From contig NZ_AP019846.1 in NCBI RefSeq assembly GCF_007990635.1, positions 2,046,001-2,110,000 of the forward strand: 64,000 bases of DNA, written 5' to 3'. This DNA is from Leptotrichia hongkongensis (GTDB lineage: Bacteria > Fusobacteriota > Fusobacteriia > Fusobacteriales > Leptotrichiaceae). Under the pieces are notes generated by a model, which ran no database searches, had not been told where the DNA came from, and was given only the letters and a program-made list of their open reading frames with translations. Below are positions 8,747 through 15,554 of the stretch, piece by piece. The number at the start of each line of letters is the position of its first letter. The first letter of the stretch is position 1. The position numbers and the translations under genes are program-made.

Positions 8747-9643
8747 TTATACTTTTTCCTTCATATTCTTTCCAAATAGCCCATTTGGTCTAAAAATTAG
8801 TATTAATATCAGTACACCAAATACAATAGGATTTGCCCAAGTTGTAAGCGATGAACCTTTTACATATGCTTCAAGAAGCCCTAAGACGTATCCACCAACC
8901 ATAGCCCCTGGAATACTTCCTATTCCTCCAAATACAGCTGCAATAAATGCCTTCAATCCTGGCAGCATTCCCATATATGGCTCAATTTGCGGATAAACAA
9001 TCGCATACAATGCTCCACCTAACGCCCCAAGTCCAGAACCAATCGCAAATGTTATAGCAATAGTTTTGTTTACATTAATTCCCATAAGCTGTGCCGCTCC
9101 TGTATCCTGTGAAACTGCTCTCGTTGCTTTTCCTAATTTTGTATTTTTAATAAATAAATTTAAGGCAATCATACAAACTGAAGTAACTACAATTACAAAT
9201 ATTGTAAGCATGCTGATGCTTAAAAATCCTAAATTAATCTTGTTGTTGTTTGATAAAAATGCTGGTATATATTTCTGATCAATAACTTTTGGATTTGCTC
9301 CAAATATTATAAGTGCCAAACTTTCTAGCAAAAAACTCATTCCAATTGCTGTAATAAGTGCCGAAATTTTAGGCGCATTTCTAATTGGACGATATGCAAA
9401 AAAATCAATTACAACTCCCATAATAGCACATAAAATAATTGACAAAACAATAGCCAGTATTAATGGCATTCCATTTGACACAGCGATAAGCGTAGCATAA
9501 GCTCCCACCATAAGTATATCTCCATGTGCAAAATTTATAAGTTTAACGATACCATAAACCATTGTATATCCCAACGCAATAAGGGCATAAATACTTCCAG
9601 TCTGCAGTCCGTTAATAGTCTGTTCAATAAAGCTCTTTAACAT
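8747..9643 (-). CDS. livH: Branched-chain amino acid ABC transporter permease LivH
   Basis: Inner-membrane permease partner of LivM. It begins with the typical LivH stretch GLQTGSIYALIALGYTMVYG and INFAHGDI (about residues 12-42), and carries AVFGGIGSIPGAMVGG near residue 240. At 298 residues it has normal length with about eight membrane segments. The gap of 239 bases to the upstream binding-protein gene holds an intrinsic terminator, so permease genes are probably expressed at a fraction of binding-protein level. Confidence 0.95.
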   Translation of the reverse strand: MLKSFIEQTINGLQTGSIYALIALGYTMVYGIVKLINFAHGDILMVGAYATLIAVSNGMPLILAIVLSIILCAIMGVVIDFFAYRPIRNAPKISALITAIGMSFLLESLALIIFGANPKVIDQKYIPAFLSNNNKINLGFLSISMLTIFVIVVTSVCMIALNLFIKNTKLGKATRAVSQDTGAAQLMGINVNKTIAITFAIGSGLGALGGALYAIVYPQIEPYMGMLPGLKAFIAAVFGGIGSIPGAMVGGYVLGLLEAYVKGSSLTTWANPIVFGVLILILIFRPNGLFGKNMKEKV

Positions 9644-9798
9644 ATTTAAAAACTCCTCATACTTTTTACTTATACGTTTATTTTCTACTCATATACTTAG
9701 GCAACCTTAAAACTATACTCCTTACTTGTATTCAAAAAATTAGTATAATCTTAAAGCTGCTTACGTATATTTACCCAAATTAATTTCTTCTTTTTAGA

Positions 9799-9852
9799 TA
9801 AAAAAAGTTCCAGAGTGTTAGAAGAAAGAAAACTTCTCCTAACAACCGAACT
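9799..9852 (-). terminator. Intrinsic terminator inside the liv operon
   Basis: Reading the minus strand: GTTC-GGT-TGTTAGGAGAAG, an eight-base loop, CTTCTAACA-CTCTG-GAAC, then seven T. It lies between the binding-protein genes and livH. This would produce partial termination, a common arrangement that gives excess binding protein over membrane components. Confidence 0.75.
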
Positions 9853-9882
9853 TTATAATAATTATTATTTTCTATATTATTT

Positions 9883-10998
9883 CTAGAATTTTTCCTTCAA
9901 TGTAAGTTTTCCGTCTTTCACTTCAATAAATGTAACTTTTTTCTCAGGATTTCTTTCTGCATCAAATTTTAATGAACCAGTAACTAAAGTACCGTCAAAT
10001 TTTTTGATTGCTTCTCTTATTGCATCTTTTGAAGACAAGTCAGAAACATTTTTTAATGCTGTTTCTAAAATAGTTCCTGTATCATATCCTAAAGCAGCGA
10101 AAATAATTGGATCTATTTTATATTCATTTTTGTATGCAGCGATGAATTTTTGTACATTTTGATCAGGATCATCTGGTGCAAACTGACTTGCGAAAACTGC
10201 TCCATTAGCAACTTTTCCAAAGTTAGTCTGGATTCCGTCCCATCCATCTCCACCCATAAATTGAGCGTTTATTCCAAGTTCTTTTGCTTGTGTCAAGATT
10301 AATCCAATTGTGTTGTAGTAATCAGGTACAAAAATTACTTCAGGATTATATCCTTTTACTTTTGTAAGTAATGCTCTAAAGTCTTTGTCATCAGCAGTAT
10401 ATTGTTCTTCTTTTACTTGAATTCCTTCTTTTTTAGCTTGTTCCTTAAATGCGTTTGCAAGCCCTACAGAATAATCACTTCCTGTATTTGTTAAAACTGT
10501 AACATTTTTACGCCCTTTTGATTTTGCATATTTTGCAACAACAACACCTTGATAAGGATCTGTAAATGTAGTTCTAAATACATAATCTTTTCCTTTTGTA
10601 ATATCAAATGCAGTTCCAGTTGCTGTAATCATAGGAATTTTAGCTTGTTGTGCAAGCGGTGCAATTGCAAGAGATGGTCCAGATGTAACTTCTCCTACAA
10701 AGATATCAATTTTGTCTTGTGAAACCATTTTTTTAAATGCATTAATTGCTTCCTGTACATCACCTTTACTATCTGCTTCTACAATTTCAATTTTTTTACC
10801 ATTAATTCCGCCAGCAGCGTTTATTTCTTTTACTTTCAATTTAAATCCATTTATTGTACTTGTTCCATATTGTGCCACGTTTCCAGTTAATGCTCCTATA
10901 ACACCAACTTTTATAACATTCTTGTCCTTAGATGCTTTTGCTCCACAGCTTAGCACAAATAATGCCAATAATGAAACTAAAAATAATATTTTTTTCAT
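9883..10998 (-). CDS. livJ: Branched-chain amino acid ABC transporter substrate-binding lipoprotein
   Basis: Periplasmic-binding protein of type I fold, 371 residues. The N-terminus is a lipoprotein signal with lipobox VLSC-G, so it should be anchored by a lipidated Cys18. Family motifs include IKVGVIGALTGNVAQYG (about 29-45), GINGKKIEIVEAD, and GEVTSGPSLAIAP followed by ITATGT, which line the amino-acid pocket. It is a paralogue of the next gene (11045-12157) with obvious identity along the whole length. Two binding proteins feeding one permease suggests two substrate preferences. The name livJ is by family; ligand is not proven. Confidence 0.9.
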   Translation of the reverse strand: MKKILFLVSLLALFVLSCGAKASKDKNVIKVGVIGALTGNVAQYGTSTINGFKLKVKEINAAGGINGKKIEIVEADSKGDVQEAINAFKKMVSQDKIDIFVGEVTSGPSLAIAPLAQQAKIPMITATGTAFDITKGKDYVFRTTFTDPYQGVVVAKYAKSKGRKNVTVLTNTGSDYSVGLANAFKEQAKKEGIQVKEEQYTADDKDFRALLTKVKGYNPEVIFVPDYYNTIGLILTQAKELGINAQFMGGDGWDGIQTNFGKVANGAVFASQFAPDDPDQNVQKFIAAYKNEYKIDPIIFAALGYDTGTILETALKNVSDLSSKDAIREAIKKFDGTLVTGSLKFDAERNPEKKVTFIEVKDGKLTLKEKF

Positions 10999-11044
10999 TG
11001 TTGTTCTCCTCTGCTATATTTTTATAATTAATTTATTTTTTAAA

Positions 11045-12157
11045 TTAAAATTTTTCTTTTAATGTAAGTTTTCCACCTTTTACTTCAATAAATGTAACTG
11101 CTTTTTCAGGATTTCTATCTGCATCAAATTTTAATTTTCCAGTTATAAGATCAATTCCACTAACTCCATTCATAGCTTCTCTTATAGATGGCCCTGTCAA
11201 ATCTTTTGCTGATTTCAATGCAGCTTCCACAATTTCCACTGTGTCATATCCAAGTGCGGCAAACATTATTGGTTCTTTATGAAACTTAGCTTGGTAATCT
11301 TTCATAAATTTCTGAACATTTTCAGCTTTATCTTCTGGAGAAAATTGGCTTGCAAAAATTGCTCCTTCTGCAACTGCTCCAAAATTAGTCTGAATTCCGT
11401 CCCATCCATCTCCACCAAAATATTGAGCTGTTATTCCCAAATCTTTTGCTTGAGAAATAATTAACCCAATTGTATTGTAATAATCAGGTATGAAGATAGC
11501 TTGCGGATTTTGTCCTTTTACTTTTGTTAAAATCGCTTTAAAATCTTTATCATCATTTGTATATTTTTCTTCAGTAATAGTTATTCCATCTTTTTTAGCT
11601 TGTTCTTTAAATGCGTTTGCAATTCCTACAGAATAATCATTTGAAGAATTTGTTAAAATTGCAATTGATTTTACACCTTTAGCTTTTGCGTATTTTGCAG
11701 TAGCAGTTCCTTGATAAGGATCTGTAAATGTAGTTCTAAATACAAAATCTTTTCCTTTTGTGACATCAAGACTTGTAGCAGTTGCTGAAATCAAAGGTAC
11801 TTTTGCTTGCTGTGCAAGTCCTGAAATAGCTTGTGATGTAGCTGATACAACTTCTCCAATTACAACACTCACTTTATCCTGTGAAACCATTTTTTTAAAT
11901 GCATTCACTGATTCCTGAACGTCTCCTTTACTATCTGCAATGACAAGCTCAATTTTTTTTCCATTAATTCCACCTGCATTATTAATAGCATCTACTTTAA
12001 GTTCAACACCTTCTTTTACTGCAGTTCCGTATTGTGCATAATTTCCAGTAAGCGGTGCAATAACTCCTATTTTTATAACATTTTCATCAGCTGATTTTTT
12101 CCCACAGCCAACGATAAATGCCGTGACTAACAACATCACCAGAAATATTTTTTTCAT
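11045..12157 (-). CDS. livK: Second branched-chain amino acid substrate-binding lipoprotein
   Basis: Type I periplasmic-binding lipoprotein of 370 residues with lipobox IVGC-G (Cys18). It aligns end to end with the neighbouring protein: the GINGKKIELV, FKKMVSQDK, FRTTFTDPYQGT and GGDGWDGIQTNFG segments are shared. Differences cluster in the pocket-side loops (GEVVSATSQAISG here, GEVTSGPSLAIAP there), which suggests different ligands. It is first in the liv operon, with a TATAAT box about 130 bases upstream. Gene symbol is by family only. Confidence 0.88.
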   Translation of the reverse strand: MKKIFLVMLLVTAFIVGCGKKSADENVIKIGVIAPLTGNYAQYGTAVKEGVELKVDAINNAGGINGKKIELVIADSKGDVQESVNAFKKMVSQDKVSVVIGEVVSATSQAISGLAQQAKVPLISATATSLDVTKGKDFVFRTTFTDPYQGTATAKYAKAKGVKSIAILTNSSNDYSVGIANAFKEQAKKDGITITEEKYTNDDKDFKAILTKVKGQNPQAIFIPDYYNTIGLIISQAKDLGITAQYFGGDGWDGIQTNFGAVAEGAIFASQFSPEDKAENVQKFMKDYQAKFHKEPIMFAALGYDTVEIVEAALKSAKDLTGPSIREAMNGVSGIDLITGKLKFDADRNPEKAVTFIEVKGGKLTLKEKF

Positions 12158-12286
12158 ACTCTCATCATCCTTTCTCTCTTAAATTCTTTGCATCGTCAAA
12201 GCATTGTTAGAAAAACATATAATAAATATCAAATAAAATACTATTACTATTAATCTAAAACAAACTTTCACTTACTTATGTCTAAT

Positions 12287-12292
12287 ATTATA
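12287..12292 (-). promoter_or_regulatory. Probable -10 box of the liv operon
   Basis: TATAAT on the minus strand, 130 bases before the first binding-protein start; the -35 region (TTTCAT, 18-base spacing) is weak. The rest of the 360-base gap to the outer-membrane gene is AT-rich, with the latter's terminator at its far end. Confidence 0.4.
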
Positions 12293-12458
12293 TCATAAAA
12301 GGGTAAAGAAATGAAATTATTTTTAAAAATTTATTGTATGCTCAAACTTTTTTTTAATAAAACCAATAAAAATAAAATCTTCACAATCACCAAAATTATT
12401 AATATAAACCGATATTAATTTTGATAAAAAAATATTTTGCTTATCTAATTATTTTTTT

Positions 12459-12486
12459 AAAAAAAAACTACCACATATCGTGGTAG
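12459..12486 (-). terminator. Intrinsic terminator after the outer-membrane barrel gene
   Basis: CTACCAC, five-base loop, GTGGTAG, followed on the minus strand by a run of nine T. It lies 34 bases beyond the stop codon at 12520. Confidence 0.88.
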
Positions 12487-12519
12487 CAAAAATACTATCT
12501 ATTTTTTATTGATTAAATA

Positions 12520-13116
12520 TTAATTTCCTAAATTGAAATCATAACCTACACCAAGAGATACTCTTCTGTAGTTAGCATTATATTTAGATTTAACACCTAA
12601 AGGCCCTTCATATTCATATTTACCTTTATTTTCTTTATACATAAGTTCCACATTTACGTTGTTGAAGTTGATTCCTCCACCTACACCGTAGTAAAGTCCA
12701 CCTTCTGCTTTATATTTACCTAATCTACCATAATCATGATCTCCATTATTGAATGAATATCCTAAGTCACCTTTAACATAAGGTTTAACAGTAGTTTGTG
12801 TATCAAATGTATATTTAGCTGTTCCATATACAGGTATTGAATTATAGTTTTTCAAGTTTTGTCCTGAAACTTTATCTTTCAAATCTTTGTGGAATTGGAA
12901 TGCAGTACCTCCACCTAATTCTAATCCTGAAGTTACTTCATTTCTATATTCAACTCCTACTTCTCCAGAACTGTTTTTAGTTTTTTGATTTTTGTAGTTT
13001 TTTCCATAATGGTATTTACCACCTAAATCTAATCCACCTTTTGCTTCAATTTTTCCAGCATCTGCGAATGAAGCTGCTCCTAAAACTAAAAATAAACCAA
13101 TTAATGTCTTTTTCAT
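12520..13116 (-). CDS. Small outer-membrane beta-barrel protein
   Basis: A 198-residue exported protein: signal peptide MKKTLIGLFLVLGAASFADA, then alternating polar/hydrophobic strands rich in Gly, Tyr and Asn (GLDLGGKYHYG, GVEYRNEVTSGLELGGG, YTFDTQTTVKPYVKGDLGYSF, RRVSLGVGYDFNLGN) with a C-terminal aromatic-containing strand, as expected for an eight-strand barrel of the OmpA/OmpW size class. Its presence supports an outer membrane. I chose the ATG at 13116, seven bases after AGGTG, over a TTG six bases upstream. A TATAAT box lies at 13215-13220. The role (adhesin, porin-like or structural) is unknown. Confidence 0.82.
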   Translation of the reverse strand: MKKTLIGLFLVLGAASFADAGKIEAKGGLDLGGKYHYGKNYKNQKTKNSSGEVGVEYRNEVTSGLELGGGTAFQFHKDLKDKVSGQNLKNYNSIPVYGTAKYTFDTQTTVKPYVKGDLGYSFNNGDHDYGRLGKYKAEGGLYYGVGGGINFNNVNVELMYKENKGKYEYEGPLGVKSKYNANYRRVSLGVGYDFNLGN

Positions 13117-13214
13117 AGTCAATCACCTTTCTTTTCTAAAAATCTCCTTTGCGATTTTTCTCTACAAATAAATATTTATCATTTTAAAAGCATACTACCT
13201 CTAAATGATAATTA

Positions 13215-13220
13215 ATTATA
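13215..13220 (-). promoter_or_regulatory. Probable -10 box of the outer-membrane barrel gene
   Basis: TTGTATAAT on the minus strand about 100 bases before the start. No strong -35 is seen. The rest of the 460-base gap up to the tRNA genes contains the 105-bp repeat copy at 13379 and nothing else I recognise. Confidence 0.4.
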
Positions 13221-13378
13221 CAACATAGCTCTTATAGATATGTTTATATATATATATTTTTTTCTTTGAGTAATAATACTATAACTGACATCATTCCAAA
13301 TTTAATCAGTAAAAATTTATTATGACTAATGAATTATATTCTTTTAGAACTTTTTAAATGTATTGATATCTATCAATT

Positions 13379-13483
13379 TATACTCGAACCCATTTAAAGT
13401 TAAACTGATAGAAATTATATAATTTAGGGTTTGAGTAAAATAGTCATAATTTTTGAGTTTTGTTTTAAACTAGTTTTACTATA
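13379..13483 (+). repeat. 105-bp dispersed intergenic repeat, copy A
   Basis: One of four full copies (others at 26489, 46059 and inverted at 58300). It starts TATACTCGAACCC, which pairs with GGGTTTGAGTA at 13427-13437, and the overlapping AGTAAAATAGT at 13435-13445 pairs with ACTAGTTTTACT at 13469-13480. The result is two consecutive hairpins sharing AGTA. The outer ends (TATACT.. and ..AGTATA read inward) are also imperfect inverted repeats. No coding potential. Confidence 0.9.
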
Positions 13484-13586
13484 TATTTTCAAAAAAGAAA
13501 CTTATATTCTGTTATAAGTAAAAAATACAATTTATTATCTCTAACAAATTGTATTTAATATAATAAAATATATTTTGTTTTAAAAA

Positions 13587-13662
13587 TGGTGCCCAGACGC
13601 GGAATCGAACCACGGACACAGGGATTTTCAGTCCCTTGCTCTACCGACTGAGCTATCTGGGC
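13587..13662 (-). tRNA. tRNA-Phe (GAA)
   Basis: 76-base cloverleaf with encoded CCA; acceptor GCCCAGA, D-arm GCTCAGTCGGTAGAGC, anticodon GAA in loop CTGAAAA, T-loop TTCGATT. First of three tandem tRNAs on this strand. Confidence 0.97.
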
Positions 13663-13666
13663 ATAA

Positions 13667-13743
13667 TGGCGGAAGTGACGAGACTCGAACTCGCGACATC
13701 TTGCGTGACAGGCAAGCACTCTAACCAACTGAGCTACACCTCC
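13667..13743 (-). tRNA. tRNA-Asp (GTC)
   Basis: 77-base cloverleaf with encoded CCA; acceptor GGAGGTG, anticodon GTC in CCTGTCACG, T-loop TTCGAGT. Four bases separate it from tRNA-Phe, so the three are cotranscribed. Confidence 0.97.
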
Positions 13744-13750
13744 AAATAAA

Positions 13751-13826
13751 TGGTGGTCACAACTGGGCTCGAACCAGTGACCCCCTGCTTGTAAGGCAGG
13801 TGCTCTCCCAACTGAGCTATGCGACC
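13751..13826 (-). tRNA. tRNA-Val (TAC)
   Basis: 76-base cloverleaf with encoded CCA; acceptor GGTCGCA paired with TGTGACC, anticodon TAC in CCTTACAAG. It is the most upstream gene of the Val-Asp-Phe cluster. Confidence 0.97.
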
Positions 13827-13984
13827 ACGTATTTTATTACTTGATAAGTATATCATATATTATTTAATATTTCAACTCTTTTTCAAAAATTTCTATCAAT
13901 ATTCAAAAATTCTCAAAATTAAATTGATAAAATTAAAAAAACTTAGTAATTTAAATAATATATTTTTATTTCCTTTCTAAAATA

Positions 13985-14491
13985 CTACCAATATATTTCT
14001 CTTCCATATTTTCCAAAAGCAGACAAAATTCTACCTTCATCATTTGTTTTAATTTGATAAAACTCTACCCGTTTTTTAAAAGTTTTATTCACTTCCTTTA
14101 CTAGTTCTCTAAAATCAAGCCTATTGTTCGCTGTAAAATAGAATATTAACTTACTTTCATCAAATGTATATTCACCAATAACAAGATTCATTTCAGGAAG
14201 AAGTTTTTTAACAATTTTTTTACACTTAAAATATGCGTCATCAGCTTTTTTATCTAACTCAGATAATTTTTCTATTTCCTTTTTTGATAATTTTCTTTTA
14301 ACTTCTCTAATTTTCAAATCATTCTGTTCACTATTTTCTTTATTTAATGCAACTCCTAAAACTATTCCTATCTGTTCTCCACGGATTGTGTCTACAAGAA
14401 CATAATCCCCTTTTTTATAATTCTCTGTTTCATTTATCATAAACGGATAAACTTTTTTTGTTTTTCTAAATTTTATATTTATTATATTCAT
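13985..14491 (-). CDS. PSP1-domain protein, short form (RicT/YaaT-like without the cysteine segment)
   Basis: 168-residue protein. GDYVLVDTIRGEQIGIVLG (about residues 28-46) and LIFYFTANNRLDFRELVKEV (about 115-134) match the PSP1 C-terminal domain of the RicT/YaaT family, which in Bacillus helps an RNA-maturation complex bind iron-sulfur clusters. The family normally continues with a cysteine-rich stretch (GPCGR..CC); here it stops at FGKYGREIYW, where cysteines are expected, so metal binding by that route is not possible. The start overlaps the radC stop by four bases (ATGA), indicating translational coupling. No frame continues the domain downstream. Confidence 0.75.
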   Translation of the reverse strand: MNIINIKFRKTKKVYPFMINETENYKKGDYVLVDTIRGEQIGIVLGVALNKENSEQNDLKIREVKRKLSKKEIEKLSELDKKADDAYFKCKKIVKKLLPEMNLVIGEYTFDESKLIFYFTANNRLDFRELVKEVNKTFKKRVEFYQIKTNDEGRILSAFGKYGREIYW

Positions 14492-15207
14492 AATATCCCA
14501 CCTTCTAAAAAACTAAAATATCCTTTCTCGCTTATTATTAAATGATCAAGCAAACGTATTTCCAGACTTTCAAAAACTTCCTTTACTTTCTTTGTCAATA
14601 AAATATCAGATTCTGATGGTCTCAAAGAGCCTGATGGATGATTATGTACTAAAATCACTGCTTTTGCATTATATTCTAAAATTTTTTTTACTAATTCACG
14701 AATATAAACTGTACTTTTATCAATAGTCCCATAAAATAGCTCCTCTTCCTTCAGCAATTCATTTTGAGTATTCAGAAATAATACTTTAAATACTTCAACG
14801 TCTCTATTTAAAAGAGAAAATTTTAAATAATTCAATAATTTAATATTACTTGACAATGTAATTTTTTTATTATGTACTTTTTTATAAAGTTCACTTTCTA
14901 TAATTTCAAATAAAAGTTTAAAAAATACAATTGCTCTCTCAGTCATATATTTATTTTTTCGCAATTCTTCTTCCGGCTGTTTTAAAATCGTATATAAATC
15001 ACCGTATTTCTTTAAGAGGCTCTTAGCGATTCCTCTACAATTTTTTCTAATAACTATATAGGTTAACAACAATTCTAAAAGTTCATAATCCAAAAAACCT
15101 TTTGTCCCAGTAGATAAAAAACGCTGCCTTAACCTTTCTCTATGCCCTTTCTCCTGCTCTTCGGCCATATCTTGTTCCAACACTAACTCTCTTTTACTCC
15201 CCCTCAT
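14488..15207 (-). CDS. radC: RadC family (UPF0758) JAB-domain protein
   Basis: 239 residues from the chosen start. The N-terminal helix-hairpin-helix-like part (GHRERLRQRF..GFLDYELLELLL) is followed by the JAB/MPN metal motif HNHPSGSLRPSESD (about residues 188-201), typical of RadC. Its biochemical function is unresolved in the literature; despite the name a DNA-repair role is not established. I chose MRGSKREL at 15207, preceded by GGGGGA, instead of a more upstream in-frame ATG at 15279 which would add an unusual Phe-rich leader. The stop codon overlaps the PSP1 gene start. Confidence 0.88.
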   Translation of the reverse strand: MRGSKRELVLEQDMAEEQEKGHRERLRQRFLSTGTKGFLDYELLELLLTYIVIRKNCRGIAKSLLKKYGDLYTILKQPEEELRKNKYMTERAIVFFKLLFEIIESELYKKVHNKKITLSSNIKLLNYLKFSLLNRDVEVFKVLFLNTQNELLKEEELFYGTIDKSTVYIRELVKKILEYNAKAVILVHNHPSGSLRPSESDILLTKKVKEVFESLEIRLLDHLIISEKGYFSFLEGGIL

Positions 15208-15324
15208 TTTTCCCCCAAAAAATGTTTTAAAAAAATATTTATACTTGAATAGTTTATCATAAAACGAAAAAAATAACAATATTATAGTATTAATTGAACT
15301 AGATAAAAATTATTTATTAAGGTA

Positions 15325-15486
15325 TTGATTTTTTTTGAATTTTTTGTTATAATTATCCTGTTAATATTATTAGTATTATTAATCTTTTCATATATCACAA
15401 CTGAAGAAAAAATTGGTCATAAAAGGCAGTCCTTATACCTCTTTCTCATGGGCTGTTTTTTATTTACTATTTTTTCTAAAAAATAA
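15325..15486 (+). CDS. Possible 53-aa small membrane protein (TTG start)
   Basis: A frame with a long hydrophobic N-terminal helix (VIIILLILLVLLIFSYI), a charged TTEEKIGHKRQ linker and a second hydrophobic segment ending SKK. The only start is TTG, with a weak TAAGG too close to it. A hairpin CAGTCC / GGGCTG followed by T6 (15428-15461) sits inside its 3' part, which argues that either the hairpin or the frame is fortuitous. No family recognised. Confidence 0.25.
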   Translation: MIFFEFFVIIILLILLVLLIFSYITTEEKIGHKRQSLYLFLMGCFLFTIFSKK

Positions 15487-15501
15487 AATTTATACAAAAT
15501 A

Positions 15502-15526
15502 AGGAGCCAATAAATTTAGCTCCCTA
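15502..15526. terminator. Hairpin terminator after the GH13 gene
   Basis: AGGAGC, 11-base A/T loop region, GCTCCCT with T-rich tracts on both sides, so it could act in both directions. It lies about 30 bases beyond the stop of the glycosidase at 15555. Confidence 0.65.
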
Positions 15527-15554
15527 TTTTTTTTATATTTTATGGATAATATTT

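Noticed and set aside
14488-15279. Longer RadC start at 15279
   Set aside because: It would add a Phe/Lys-rich 24-residue leader without a ribosome site; the ATG at 15207 has GGGGGA before it and fits the family length.
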